This document shows positions 35,292 to 44,721 of a stretch of DNA of 64,000 nucleotides, piece after piece. The notes below the pieces were generated by a model, which saw only the letters and a list, made by a program, of their open reading frames with translations, was not told the DNA's origin and made no database searches. This DNA comes from CAIVAT01 sp049317265 (GTDB lineage: Bacteria > Bacteroidota > Bacteroidia > Bacteroidales > FEN-979): contig JBMOIP010000009.1 of NCBI GenBank assembly GCA_049317265.1, positions 1-64,000 of the forward strand. The letters run 5' to 3'. The translations under genes were made by a program, and so were the position numbers. Numbering within the stretch: the stretch's first letter is position 1; each line of letters begins with the position of its first letter.

Positions 35292-35609
35292 ATGAAAAAG
35301 ACAGCCTTCGTTCTTGCCACTATTTGTTTCTCCACATTCCTGGTTTTATCTGCCTGTACCAAGAAAAAGACAGCCGCTCCCTGTGATGGACTGGGAATAT
35401 TGAACGTGGAAAACAAACTCGACTCCACATTGTCTGTGAAAATTACGGAGACCCACAACACCACAAGTATTGAAAAGGATTATACCATGCCATTTTCTTT
35501 ACCTGGCGACCAGCCCTATACCCTTTCGATTGACGGTCCTCAATATCACAAGGATACAACCCTCATGATCCTTAATTGCGATAACATGTTGTTTATCGTT
35601 CAGAAATAA
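35292..35609 (+). CDS. Small lipoprotein of unknown function
   Basis: Starting at ATG 35292 this encodes 105 residues with a lipoprotein signal (about 1-21) whose lipobox is LSAC, followed by a Lys-rich TKKK. That basic flank differs from the acidic +2 positions of the surface-lipoprotein export signal, so periplasmic retention is likelier. The mature part is a small, probably beta-rich domain with two further Cys (in APCDG and LNCDN) that might form a disulfide. I do not recognise a family. It is the only plus-strand gene inside the T9SS block and has its own promoter. Confidence 0.75.
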   Translation: MKKTAFVLATICFSTFLVLSACTKKKTAAPCDGLGILNVENKLDSTLSVKITETHNTTSIEKDYTMPFSLPGDQPYTLSIDGPQYHKDTTLMILNCDNMLFIVQK

Positions 35610-35614
35610 TCCGA

Positions 35615-37186
35615 TCATTTTTCAAACCGCAGTTTGCTGAAATAGAAAACCAACCTTTTATTATTGGTTTCCAGTGCTATATTTTTTATATCCTGGTAGC
35701 CATAACTAAGGAAATAATTTGAATACCAGTGAATTAGCCCTCCTTTGGTCTCTGCAAGCAGTTTGTCGTCAGGATTTAACATTTCGATGGCAGAAAAATC
35801 GAGTTTTTCGACAACAGTTCCTTCATGAATAAACTTTGAACCAATCTTACCATCACTGACATAGCACAATACCAAATCATCTCCTGAAGGAAAGGTTACA
35901 ACCTTGGGCGACAATTCGAACGAGACGAGATTTCGCATGTCAATATAATTATCCCAGAGCAACTTGCCATCACTGTCAAATCCTGCAACCAGGGCATTGT
36001 AAAACCTGTACCCATCGAATACGGAATAACTATTTGTGTAGGGCCGCCCATAAAAGTCAAAATCGGTAAAACTCTCTGTGTGGTATTGCGGAGAAAAAAA
36101 CTCCGCGGTCAATACCAGGTGATCTCCGTCTTCGATCACATCATGCATTAGTACAGAATAGTCCAGGGAGTATTCTGCAAGTGTTTTTTGCTTCTTCAGC
36201 GCTTTTTTCTTGAGACTCACAATATCACTCTCACCAACAATGGCGCTGGCACTCTTCATCTCCAGGAAGTTGTAAAAATTGATACCACGCTGGGCACCCT
36301 CTTTTATCAGGGTTGCAAACAACCCGGTGGACTCATCCGGCGACTTGTTCTTCTGCGAGGAAACGGGCACTCCCTGGCCGTAACTGCCCATTACAAGTTC
36401 AGCGCCTTGGGCCGTCGCTGCGACCCTGACCTGGGTCAAAGTGCGCTCCCCGCTTTGTGTTCCTATGAGCACCTCTCGCTTAATTACTCCTGCTGTGTCA
36501 TATTTCACAAGATAATATTCAACGGACTTCTTCGATATCTGGCGTCCAACAATAGCAGATAAGGATGTGGCATTTGAATCCGGTTTCATCCAAAGAACAG
36601 ATATCTGGTTGCCGTTTCCCAACGAAAATAACCTGGTGATTCCCCTCGCCAAATCAAGGTTCAAAATTTTCCCTGCCTGGTTTCTCACATTCAAACCAAG
36701 CCATCCCCTGCCCTTGCAGACTCCAAATGCATCAATATCAGTACCTGGGGCAACACTCCCTGTATTAAGGATCATGGTACCTGTGCGCAAAGCGATTCGA
36801 ACTATTTCAAACGAATTTTCAGGGCCTTTCGATTTTCCGGTATGACCAAACAGTAACGCTAATGTATCCTTTCCGTTGTCCTGGAACCTGTAATCCTGAT
36901 CATTGAAAAGTGGGATGCTTTTAACCCAGGTTTGCTGAAGATTTGTGTCATAACATGAGAAATACCAGTTTGTGTGAGCATCGTCCGGTGCCTCCTGGCT
37001 TCTGAAAAACAGGACCAGTCCTTTGTTTCCGCAGGATAGAATCCGGTATGTCTCGTTGACGGAATGTGCCGGAATTTCAACGCGCAGAGGAGTATCGGGA
37101 TCGTTACCTCCGGCAGGTTTCTGAGACATGAGCTGCATATCGGGCAACAGAAATAAGAGAGAGAGAGAGACAATTAGTCGCCACAT
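35615..37186 (-). CDS. Exported protein of unknown function
   Basis: This 523-residue protein has a signal peptide (about 1-21, LLFLLPDMQLMSQ) and a long beta-rich body with repeated phrases such as LVLFFRSQEA, WYFSCYDTNLQQTW, LVAGFDSDGKLLWDNYIDM and LVLCYVSDGKI. This suggests a beta-propeller-like sensor or scaffold. No sorting domain, lipobox or catalytic motif is seen. Its codons 6-10 are a CT-dinucleotide tract (37156-37170), a possible slippage site. It converges on the lipoprotein gene with only 5 nt between stops. Confidence 0.7.
   Translation of the reverse strand: MWRLIVSLSLLFLLPDMQLMSQKPAGGNDPDTPLRVEIPAHSVNETYRILSCGNKGLVLFFRSQEAPDDAHTNWYFSCYDTNLQQTWVKSIPLFNDQDYRFQDNGKDTLALLFGHTGKSKGPENSFEIVRIALRTGTMILNTGSVAPGTDIDAFGVCKGRGWLGLNVRNQAGKILNLDLARGITRLFSLGNGNQISVLWMKPDSNATSLSAIVGRQISKKSVEYYLVKYDTAGVIKREVLIGTQSGERTLTQVRVAATAQGAELVMGSYGQGVPVSSQKNKSPDESTGLFATLIKEGAQRGINFYNFLEMKSASAIVGESDIVSLKKKALKKQKTLAEYSLDYSVLMHDVIEDGDHLVLTAEFFSPQYHTESFTDFDFYGRPYTNSYSVFDGYRFYNALVAGFDSDGKLLWDNYIDMRNLVSFELSPKVVTFPSGDDLVLCYVSDGKIGSKFIHEGTVVEKLDFSAIEMLNPDDKLLAETKGGLIHWYSNYFLSYGYQDIKNIALETNNKRLVFYFSKLRFEK
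37156..37170 (-). repeat. CT-dinucleotide microsatellite inside a signal peptide
   Basis: Seven and a half AG/CT units encode the SLSL part of the signal peptide of the 37186 gene. Gain or loss of one unit would shift the frame. Confidence 0.7.
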
Positions 37187-37215
37187 GGGGAGGATACTTG
37201 TAAGTCACAAAAATA

Positions 37216-37249
37216 GAAAAAAAAAAGGTCGCCCCGGGTGAGGCGACCT
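37216..37249 (-). terminator. Intrinsic terminator of the 38872 gene
   Basis: On the minus strand an 8-bp stem AGGTCGCC/GGCGACCT with a 8-nt loop is followed by about ten T residues, 18 nt after the stop of the 37268-38872 gene. Confidence 0.88.
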
Positions 37250-37267
37250 AACATCCTTGTGAAAAAA

Positions 37268-38872
37268 TTATTGAATCACCAGTTTTCTAACCTGTGTGGT
37301 TTTTGCAGCAGGCATATATACCTTGACAAAATAGACACCAGGAGCTACACTATTGAGGTTCAGTGAGAAATTCGCTACATCAGTAGAGGCTGTCAATACA
37401 GTGCCGCCTACAGCCGAAATAACCTGAATTTCCTTCACCCCATCATTGTTAAACTTCAGGTTGCATTTTCCGGAAGCAGGGTTCGGGTTAACAGTGAATC
37501 CACCTTCATTTGAACTCTTTTCACCGATCCCAATCAGGAGATCTCCGGTGATTACAATGTCATCAAGCTCCCATGTTGAAGCAGCCGTAGCATCTGATGT
37601 ATATTTAAAACCAATATAAACATGAGTGCCATTTGTACCGCTAACATTTATGGTTCCGGATGGGGTCCATACAAAGTTACCAGCTGACCATGTAGCTGTA
37701 AGGGGTGTCCATGTAAAGTCACCAGGGTTTGTAACTCCGTCGTAATCGTTTGAGATTAGTGCTTCAAGTGGCGCTCCTGAATATTTGTAAGCAGACACGA
37801 AAGTAAGAGCCTCGTTGAGATAGAGGTTAAAATTCATCGCAGGTGAGATAAGCCAGTCTTCATTGACATGAGAAGCACCCAGATATCCACTCATGCTGGC
37901 AAAAGGATTATTGGCCAGATGGATGGTGTCAATTCCCCAAACTTCAGCCCCGGTTACATTTTTCACGATCCAGTTTCTAAATGTTTTATTGGTAAAATGG
38001 ATACTGTCAATGATAACGGTATTTGCAGTTGTGGCGGTTGCGCTGGGAGCTGTACCATCAGTCTTGTAGTTGATGAGGGCTCCTGAATTTGTATATGGAA
38101 AAATTTTAAAATAATATTGTTTACTTGCCGGTAAATTTCCAAAGGAGGCATGTTGAACACCCTGGAGGACGTTGAGCGAACCATGACCATCAGCTAAGTT
38201 TGCGTCATCAGGAACAGGGGTTCCGTCGACCGGCGTAACAATGTTATTTTGGTCGCTTGCAAGAATGATATATGCAACCGGCAATTGTGCTCCTATTGCA
38301 TCAGTCCAGGCAAGGTTGATGGTAAATGGAGAAGTAGCAGCTGTAAAACTGGTCGGATAGTTGGTTGGTTCTGGTAATGGACCACCATTGTATGCCGTCC
38401 AAATCACGTTGTCGATGGTAACCTGTCCTGATGTCACACCAGATTGTTGAAACATAAGCGTAAAATCGCCAGGCACATTGACTATAACCGGTCCGGAATT
38501 ATTTAGGGCTCCTTGGACTGTGCTGATAACGTTTTTCACAAGAAGGCCATTTACAAGCAGATTTAAATTCACAGCCGTGGTAAACGGTTGCTTGTAGTCA
38601 AAACTGATTGTTCCGCACCCATTGTGGATTGTACCAGAAACCATTTCAGAAGGCGGTGTTCTGTTCTTTCCTAGAGTTGGCGAAGGAGCGGTGATCACAG
38701 AGTCCCCCCTGCATTGTTTATAAGTCCAGGTCGATCCATCCATTCCGGTAAATGACCCATCATGATAGGCATTTGCGGTCTCAGGGTAATGGGTGAAATC
38801 CTCATTGCCCTGTCCGATTGCAAAAAGTCCAGCCGTCAGAAAGACGACAAGAAAAAGTAATTGTTTTTTCAT
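37268..38872 (-). CDS. Choice-of-anchor J-like secreted protein with type A T9SS sorting domain
   Basis: A 534-residue exported protein with a signal peptide (about 1-20, ending FAIGQ). Its first domain, about 25-165, contains FTGMDGSTWTYKQCRGDS and ISFDYKQPF. A fibronectin-III-like stretch follows (about 175-285, ending KIFPYTNSGA). Next is a jelly-roll choice-of-anchor J-like domain (about 290-445: NEDWLISPAMNF, YIGFKYTSDATAASTWELDDIVITG). A C-terminal Por-type sorting domain (about 460-534: FTVNPNPASGKCNL, GVYFVKVYMPAAKTTQVRKLVIQ) follows. The last domain directs T9SS export and attachment. Function is probably surface binding; no catalytic site is apparent. A strong terminator follows. 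Confidence 0.85.
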   Translation of the reverse strand: MKKQLLFLVVFLTAGLFAIGQGNEDFTHYPETANAYHDGSFTGMDGSTWTYKQCRGDSVITAPSPTLGKNRTPPSEMVSGTIHNGCGTISFDYKQPFTTAVNLNLLVNGLLVKNVISTVQGALNNSGPVIVNVPGDFTLMFQQSGVTSGQVTIDNVIWTAYNGGPLPEPTNYPTSFTAATSPFTINLAWTDAIGAQLPVAYIILASDQNNIVTPVDGTPVPDDANLADGHGSLNVLQGVQHASFGNLPASKQYYFKIFPYTNSGALINYKTDGTAPSATATTANTVIIDSIHFTNKTFRNWIVKNVTGAEVWGIDTIHLANNPFASMSGYLGASHVNEDWLISPAMNFNLYLNEALTFVSAYKYSGAPLEALISNDYDGVTNPGDFTWTPLTATWSAGNFVWTPSGTINVSGTNGTHVYIGFKYTSDATAASTWELDDIVITGDLLIGIGEKSSNEGGFTVNPNPASGKCNLKFNNDGVKEIQVISAVGGTVLTASTDVANFSLNLNSVAPGVYFVKVYMPAAKTTQVRKLVIQ

Positions 38873-38894
38873 AAATGTTTGATTTTATTGGTTG

Positions 38895-41405
38895 TTATTG
38901 AATGATTAGTTTCTGTGTATTAATAATGCCTGTTTCAATATCTTTGACCTGTATGAAATACAAACCTTTTGTAAGTACCGGAAGATTAAATACAATTTCA
39001 GTGGTATTGTTCTGAATAGAGTGAATGAGGACTCCCACACTTGAAAATATCTTAACTTCCCTGTGAGCGGCCGATTTGAGAACGACTGAAAATTTACCGT
39101 TAACAGATGGATTTGGGATAACGGAAAAGCCCTTGATACCGGAAAGGGATGCAACTCCCGCCGGACCAACCTGGATAAATGCAGGTTTATATTTTTTTCG
39201 TTGTCCTGCCCCATTTGTTACGGTGAGTGCAACATCATAGGAGCCCATAACATTGTAGCGCACAGGGGGTGGTGTCTGCCCATTATAGGTTTCAGGGACT
39301 CCCCGCTCAAACTCCCAGAACCAGGAGGTAACTCCACCCGTGGAAGCATCCGTAAATGTTACCGTCTGCCCTATGCTGATGGTTGAATCACTGACAAGGA
39401 AATTTGCCATGGGAAGGTCGGAACATCCTGCCAGAGGGGAGGCAAAAAGCGAATCACCCACAGGCGTTTTCCCTTTATATTCAACAGCATGCCTCCAATT
39501 TGCAGGCAGCAGGTTGTTTGAGTTAGGATCGCAAAGTTCGAGGGTCGGGCCTCTGCCATTGGCCATAGTATCCCATGGCAGGGTAGGCAGGTATGAAACT
39601 GAATCGACGACAAAACCAAACAGATCTTTCAGAACAATGGGCTCGCCGCCATTGCTGAGTGCAGAGCCAGCATTCCATTGCAGGGCCTGAACCCCGTAAG
39701 TTGAAGCGATCAGTGAACTGCTTTTCCCAACCATCACATAGGCGTGTGAATTGAGGGTCATTGCAGGGAATGTATAATCAATTCCTTTGCTGAAGTAAAA
39801 ACCGGCCAGGTCAACTGGTTGTAAACCATTATTATACAACTCAACAAACTCCAGTGAATCGGTACCACCCAGGGGTGACCGGTAGTTGATTTCTGTCATC
39901 ACGATGGGTGCATTGGTCGGACCTATCACGTGAATGTAGGCAGATTTGCAGGTTGTTTGCTGTCCCCACTGATTGGTTGCAGTAAGACATACTGTATAGT
40001 TTCCTGCATAGCTATACGTAATTCCTGTTGGATTCTGTGCCGTGGAGGTGCTCGGCACACCGCCGTTGAAAGACCAGCTCCAGGTATCCGGACAGAATTT
40101 GGTGGAATCAAAGAAATTGATGCTCTCCCCAACAGTCAGGTTTACTTTACTGGCTGAGAAGTTGGGTAATGGAGCGATCACCTCGCAAAGTGTACTGAAG
40201 GTAATATCTGCTCCGTAATTGGTTCCTGAGGTGTTGGTGGCATAGGCACGCAAGTGGTAGGTTGTGCTTGGCAACAGTCCTGTTATGTTGCTCAAAAATG
40301 CTCCAAGCGTACCGGGTTCCACAGAATGTGCCCCGGTTATGGAAGGATTGGCGCTGGTACCCCAGCAAAGACCGCGTGCTGAAATTGCCGTACCGCCTGT
40401 ATTGGTTACATTCCCCCCCCCCGTGGCGGTATTGAACGAGATGTTGGTTACGACAGGATTGGTAGACACTGCAGGTAATCCTGGTCCTGCAGGGGTTAAC
40501 GGAGTATCCGTACTGGTGAATGTGACTACATCCCTTCGGAGCGCGGAAGTCGAATTTGCCCCGCTGGGCCATGTACCGTTGGCACTGGTATTGAAAGCAA
40601 ACACGCTGTTATCAGCACTGCGGGATTCAACCCTGCGAACACCATTGGGGTTGTTGGCCCCGATTGGTACTACTGCTGCATAATCGCCGGCTACAGCTGT
40701 CCCGGCCTGCATATATACATCATTGACCGGCACGGGCAATTCAAGATTGGCAGACTGCGTGGGGATCATAGGTAAAATCATGTAGGCAAACAGCGGATCT
40801 CCTGTTCCCGCCTCATTGTCGAACATCAGCATGTACTTCCCGTTTGAAGGGGCCAGTGAACTGCCTTTAATAAAATATCCGTCATCGGTGGTGGCCGGGG
40901 TACGCTCGGTAACTGCTACATCGAGGGCGGTAAGTATTTTGGCACCAATAAATATCGGAGAGCCTGGCATGGTACCTCCTGTGGCAACCCACGCCAGCCG
41001 AACATTGTGTTGCTGACCGGCATCAAAACGGCTTGCATTACCTGTCGGCTGATAGAAAACCCATACAGGTCCGCTGCTACCGGAAGCATCTGTTGTAAAG
41101 TAACTTGTAAGACTGGTGGTACCGGTAAAAAGAGTTCCATTCCAGTAGTTTCCAGCACCAAAGGTTGTGGTTGCATCCGAAACCAGCCCGAGCCCGGGTT
41201 TAAGGTCATACGCCGTACTGGCCAACAGACCGTCAATTTTAAAACAAATGGCAAATGCAGTTCTGCCATTATTTGCCGCTGCTGCAGTTTTACTTCCAAA
41301 ATACTTTGGAACAACCAGTTCCGTGACGGTCTGACTGAAGCCGGCTGGTATAAAAAAGACCATCAGGAGGAGGAAGAAACCTAAAAATGCATATCGATAC
41401 CTCAT
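38895..41405 (-). CDS. Lamin-tail/PKD secreted protein with type A T9SS sorting domain
   Basis: From ATG 41405 this encodes 836 residues; an upstream ATG at 41429 would add eight residues before the same signal peptide (MRYRYAFLGFFLLLMVFF). Parts in order: a beta-rich N-terminal region, an FN3-like segment around GLLPSTTYHLRAYATNTSG, a PKD domain (WSWSFNGGVPSTST), a lamin-tail domain (IVMTEINYRSPLGG, SLEFVELYNNGLQPVDLAGFYF), a second PKD (SWFWEFERGVPETYN) and a sorting domain (FSVIPNPSVNGKFSV ... GLYFIQVKD ... TQKLIIQ). Likely surface or released; lamin-tail domains often accompany secreted nucleases, but none is present here. Same strand as the preceding gene, 22 nt upstream of it. Confidence 0.85.
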   Translation of the reverse strand: MRYRYAFLGFFLLLMVFFIPAGFSQTVTELVVPKYFGSKTAAAANNGRTAFAICFKIDGLLASTAYDLKPGLGLVSDATTTFGAGNYWNGTLFTGTTSLTSYFTTDASGSSGPVWVFYQPTGNASRFDAGQQHNVRLAWVATGGTMPGSPIFIGAKILTALDVAVTERTPATTDDGYFIKGSSLAPSNGKYMLMFDNEAGTGDPLFAYMILPMIPTQSANLELPVPVNDVYMQAGTAVAGDYAAVVPIGANNPNGVRRVESRSADNSVFAFNTSANGTWPSGANSTSALRRDVVTFTSTDTPLTPAGPGLPAVSTNPVVTNISFNTATGGGNVTNTGGTAISARGLCWGTSANPSITGAHSVEPGTLGAFLSNITGLLPSTTYHLRAYATNTSGTNYGADITFSTLCEVIAPLPNFSASKVNLTVGESINFFDSTKFCPDTWSWSFNGGVPSTSTAQNPTGITYSYAGNYTVCLTATNQWGQQTTCKSAYIHVIGPTNAPIVMTEINYRSPLGGTDSLEFVELYNNGLQPVDLAGFYFSKGIDYTFPAMTLNSHAYVMVGKSSSLIASTYGVQALQWNAGSALSNGGEPIVLKDLFGFVVDSVSYLPTLPWDTMANGRGPTLELCDPNSNNLLPANWRHAVEYKGKTPVGDSLFASPLAGCSDLPMANFLVSDSTISIGQTVTFTDASTGGVTSWFWEFERGVPETYNGQTPPPVRYNVMGSYDVALTVTNGAGQRKKYKPAFIQVGPAGVASLSGIKGFSVIPNPSVNGKFSVVLKSAAHREVKIFSSVGVLIHSIQNNTTEIVFNLPVLTKGLYFIQVKDIETGIINTQKLIIQ

Positions 41406-41498
41406 AGTTTTAACCTTTAAACACTTCAAGGGAATGAATCTACAAAATTGCTAATAATTTTTTGATTTTCTTAGGGTTATTTATTAACAAACCATTAA

Positions 41499-41534
41499 AA
41501 AAAGGCTGATCCATGTTAAAAGATCAGCCTTTTT
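41499..41534. terminator. Intrinsic terminator after dnaK
   Basis: A 13-bp perfect stem AAAAAGGCTGATC/GATCAGCCTTTTT with a 10-nt loop lies 22 nt beyond the dnaK stop. T-tracts on both strands make it effective for dnaK. Confidence 0.9.
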
Positions 41535-41556
41535 AAAAACCTGCCGAAACGGTGAT

Positions 41557-43476
41557 TTATTTATCCTTGACCTCCTCGAAGTCAACATCTGTAACTTCGT
41601 CATTACCGGAACCTTTTTGGCCCTGCTGACCCTGCCCCGGATCATTAGGCTGTCCGGGCTGAGGACCGCTCTGCGAAGAATTCTTATACATCTCCTCACT
41701 GGCAGTCTGCCACATTGAATTCAGGTTTGCCATGGAAGAATCAATAGCAGCAAAGTCGCGATTTTTGTGAGCATTCTTTAACTCCTCGGCAGCCTTTTCA
41801 ATGGCAGCTTTTTTATCGGCGGGAAGTTTATCTCCAAACTCCTTCAACTGCTTTTCCGTTTGGAAAACAAGGCTATCAGCCTGGTTGAGTTTGTCAACCT
41901 CCTCCTTGGTTTTTTTATCTGCATCCGCATTGGCCTGGGCCTCTTCACGCATGCGGCGGATATCGTCATCTGAAAGACCGGAAGATGCTTCAATTCTGAT
42001 TTGCTGCGACTTGCCGGTTGCTTTATCCTTGGCAGTGACATGCAGGATTCCGTTTGCATCGATGTCAAATGTTACTTCGATCTGGGGAATGCCACGTTGT
42101 GCAGGTGGAATGCCGTCAAGGTGGAATCGTCCGATGCTTTTATTTTGGTTCGCCATGGGGCGTTCTCCCTGCAGGATGTGGATTTCCACAGAGGTCTGGC
42201 TGTCGGCTGCAGTTGAAAACACCTCCGATTTCCTGGTCGGAATGGTTGTGTTCGACTCGATGAGCCTGGTCATCACACTGCCAAGGGTTTCAATGCCCAA
42301 CGACAACGGTGTTACATCAAGCAACAAAACATCCTTTACCTCACCGGTGAGCACACCACCCTGGATGGCGGCGCCAATGGCGACCACTTCATCCGGATTG
42401 ACACCCTTGGAAGGCTCCTTGCCAAAGAACTCCTTGACCAGTTTCTGCACTGCAGGAATCCTGGTTGATCCTCCGACGAGGATTACCTCATCCACTTCGG
42501 AGGCCTTGAGACCCGCATCCTGCAGGGCTTTCTGGCATGGCGGAATTGTTGACTGGACCAGGCTGTCGACCAGTTGTTCAAATTTTGCACGTGAGATCTT
42601 TTTCACAAGATGCTTTGGAACGCCGTCTACAGGCATGATATACGGCAGGTTAATTTCCGTTTCCATCGAACTTGACAGTTCGATTTTTGCTTTTTCAGCA
42701 GCTTCTTTTAACCGTTGCAATGCCATTGGATCTTTGCGCAGATCAAGACCTTCATCTTTCTGGAATTCATCTGCCAGCCAGTCTATGATCACATGGTCAA
42801 AGTCGTCTCCCCCAAGATGGGTGTTCCCGTTGGTGGATTTTACTTCAAAAACACCTTCGCCTAACTCCAGGATGGAGATATCAAACGTTCCTCCGCCCAG
42901 ATCGAACACAGCAACTTTAATATCTTTATGTTTTTTATCGAGCCCATAGGCAAGTGCAGCAGCAGTTGGCTCGTTGATGATACGCCTGACCGTAAGCCCG
43001 GCTATCTCCCCGGCCTCCTTGGTTGCCTGGCGTTGTGAATCGCTAAAATAAGCAGGAACAGTAATAACAGCCTCCCTGACCTCCTGGCCAAGATAGTCTT
43101 CAGCTGTTTTCTTCATTTTCTGAAGAACCATTGCACTGATTTCCTGCGGGGTGTAAAGTTTTCCGGAGATATCGACGCGCGGGGTATTATTCTCCCCTTT
43201 TGATACCATATAAGGTACACGTTTAATCTCTTTTTGCACCTGATCCCATGTTTCGCCCATAAAGCGCTTGATGGAAAACACGGTGTTTTTTGGATTGGTG
43301 ATTGCCTGCCTTTTGGCCGGGTCTCCTACCTTGCGTTCACCGTTATCGGTAAACCCGACAACTGATGGGGTAGTACGTCTCCCTTCGCTGTTTGGAATTA
43401 CAACGGGTTCGTTCCCTTCCATTACAGCCACACAGGAGTTGGTGGTACCAAGATCAATACCAATAATTTTTGCCAT
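41557..43476 (-). CDS. dnaK: Molecular chaperone DnaK (Hsp70)
   Basis: A 639-residue Hsp70 from ATG 43476; the frame extends two codons to a TTG that is unlikely to be used. The ATPase domain shows IGIDLGTTNSCVAVMEG, VFDLGGGTFDISILE and VILVGGSTRIPAVQ. The substrate domain has VLLLDVTPLSLGIET, and the lid ends in a Gly/Gln-rich linker and the C-terminal VDFEEVKDK. It folds and rescues proteins with DnaJ and GrpE, neither of which is encoded nearby. An AAGGAG ribosome-binding site precedes it, notable in a phylum that rarely uses one. No CIRCE element was found upstream. Confidence 0.97.
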   Translation of the reverse strand: MAKIIGIDLGTTNSCVAVMEGNEPVVIPNSEGRRTTPSVVGFTDNGERKVGDPAKRQAITNPKNTVFSIKRFMGETWDQVQKEIKRVPYMVSKGENNTPRVDISGKLYTPQEISAMVLQKMKKTAEDYLGQEVREAVITVPAYFSDSQRQATKEAGEIAGLTVRRIINEPTAAALAYGLDKKHKDIKVAVFDLGGGTFDISILELGEGVFEVKSTNGNTHLGGDDFDHVIIDWLADEFQKDEGLDLRKDPMALQRLKEAAEKAKIELSSSMETEINLPYIMPVDGVPKHLVKKISRAKFEQLVDSLVQSTIPPCQKALQDAGLKASEVDEVILVGGSTRIPAVQKLVKEFFGKEPSKGVNPDEVVAIGAAIQGGVLTGEVKDVLLLDVTPLSLGIETLGSVMTRLIESNTTIPTRKSEVFSTAADSQTSVEIHILQGERPMANQNKSIGRFHLDGIPPAQRGIPQIEVTFDIDANGILHVTAKDKATGKSQQIRIEASSGLSDDDIRRMREEAQANADADKKTKEEVDKLNQADSLVFQTEKQLKEFGDKLPADKKAAIEKAAEELKNAHKNRDFAAIDSSMANLNSMWQTASEEMYKNSSQSGPQPGQPNDPGQGQQGQKGSGNDEVTDVDFEEVKDK

Positions 43477-43484
43477 TTTCAAAT

Positions 43485-43490
43485 CTCCTT
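43485..43490 (-). promoter_or_regulatory. Shine-Dalgarno-like AAGGAG before dnaK
   Basis: AAGGAG on the minus strand stands 8 nt before ATG 43476 and supports that start over the TTG at 43482. Most other genes here show no such site. Confidence 0.6.
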
Positions 43491-43604
43491 ATTAATAAAC
43501 GATAAATTAGTTCGAATTTGATCCCGAATAGTCAATCATTGTACCAAAGCAGATTTTGTGTCAGACGGGTGACAAAAAGACAGGAATGGAGAGCTGGCGG
43601 AAAA

Positions 43605-44654
43605 TCAGAAGCCCAAATGTTTTGTATGGGAGTTCCCCTTAAGTGAATCGACAGTGACCTGGCTTATTCCTAAAAAATCACCGGGAGTATCCCCAAATGC
43701 TTGTTTCGGGAACCGTGGTTTAAGAAATCTGGAGGAGAACAACCCGATTCCATTTGTTATGTTGGTATAAGCCGGCTTTTCCTGGATGATGCCGATGGAA
43801 GGCTCTGTTACTTCGATATAAGTGTTGAACTCAGGTGCCGCAACTGAAAATGTGTACAGACATTGGTATGCCACGCGGGTAACGAGGGAGTCGGGTTTAA
43901 TTTTTGCACCGACAACGGTATAAAAGCTATTTCCGGGAATGTCATACTCCATATCCTGACCAACAGAAGGATTGGTAGGCTTATAATCATTGAAAACCTG
44001 CCAGGTAATAAAAGTTGTGTCTTTTACACTGGGACTGGATTTCAGCGACTCAATATAGTAAAAGCGGATATCCAGCTGGTACCTTGTTGCATTACCATTT
44101 TTTGTTGAATGCCATTTTACTTTTGAGGTCCTCCCGGGAATAAAACTGGCAGTGCCATTGGGTAAAATTTGAGTAAAATCACTAACCAGGCGCGTTTCTG
44201 CGGTAATCTCCTTCCCGGTTTTTTTATTTTTTATTAAAAGTTTGTACAAACAACTGCTATCCAGTTTCATCTTACCCTTGGTCAGCGAGTAATAAAGCAA
44301 CTGGTCGGGATAATAAAAGAAGGCTGAATCACCTGGTTGCTTGTGGTGGATCATCAGTGTATCGAAAGAATAGGATTTCCGGAATGTGACACCGTCATTG
44401 GCATACTCATCCATTCTGACATCGAGAACATTAGGATAATTGCTGGAATCGGGGACTTTGGCAAACTGAAGTGCATTCCCCTCACCCAGGAAGGCTTTGG
44501 TGATTTTGAGAAATACGGCGGTATCAGAACAGTCGAGCAGTCCGTAAACAACAGTTACATCTTCCCATTTGGCATTGACATTTAAATCCTTATTGCAGGA
44601 AAACAGAACGGGAATGAGCAGCAGAAAGAGTGGCATGAATCTTACATAGCGCAT
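43605..44654 (-). CDS. DUF4249-like lipoprotein
   Basis: From ATG 44654 this gives 349 residues with a lipoprotein signal (MRYVRFMPLFLLLIPVLFSC, Cys20 as acylation site). The upstream in-frame ATG at 44687 overlaps the -7 box and is rejected. The body has the DUF4249-like pattern: an early VTVVYGLLDCSDTAVFLKITKAF strand pair, a central KVKWHSTKNGNATRYQLDIRFYY, and the late ITNGIGLFSSRF. In Bacteroidota DUF4249 lipoproteins often sit beside TonB receptors; none is adjacent here. Function unknown. dnaK lies 128 nt downstream on the same strand. Confidence 0.75.
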   Translation of the reverse strand: MRYVRFMPLFLLLIPVLFSCNKDLNVNAKWEDVTVVYGLLDCSDTAVFLKITKAFLGEGNALQFAKVPDSSNYPNVLDVRMDEYANDGVTFRKSYSFDTLMIHHKQPGDSAFFYYPDQLLYYSLTKGKMKLDSSCLYKLLIKNKKTGKEITAETRLVSDFTQILPNGTASFIPGRTSKVKWHSTKNGNATRYQLDIRFYYIESLKSSPSVKDTTFITWQVFNDYKPTNPSVGQDMEYDIPGNSFYTVVGAKIKPDSLVTRVAYQCLYTFSVAAPEFNTYIEVTEPSIGIIQEKPAYTNITNGIGLFSSRFLKPRFPKQAFGDTPGDFLGISQVTVDSLKGNSHTKHLGF

Positions 44655-44676
44655 GCTGGTAGTATTTTGTATTTGG

Positions 44677-44684
44677 CAAAAGTA
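44677..44684 (-). promoter_or_regulatory. -7 box (TACTTTTG) for the DUF4249-like gene
   Basis: Minus strand TACTTTTG matches TAnnTTTG, 22 nt before ATG 44654. It stands back to back with the panB -7 box in a 67-nt divergent region. Confidence 0.6.
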
Positions 44685-44697
44685 CATAAAAATATCG

Positions 44698-44705
44698 TAA
44701 ATTTG
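44698..44705 (+). promoter_or_regulatory. -7 box (TAAATTTG) for the panB operon
   Basis: TAAATTTG matches TAnnTTTG, 16 nt before the panB ATG; a TTTG at 44672-44675 gives a 22-nt spacer. The two divergent promoters overlap. Confidence 0.6.
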
Positions 44706-44721
44706 CTCTCAAATTGATATT

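Noticed and set aside
41801..42949. Long open frame (382 codons) antisense to dnaK
   Set aside because: Antisense frames of this length over dnaK are a known result of its codon bias; the translation is Ser-rich low-quality sequence with no family features, and dnaK itself is intact.
43559..43574. TGTCA-N6-TGACA inverted repeat upstream of dnaK as a heat-shock operator
   Set aside because: Arms are only 5 bp and do not match CIRCE or another known chaperone operator; likely chance.
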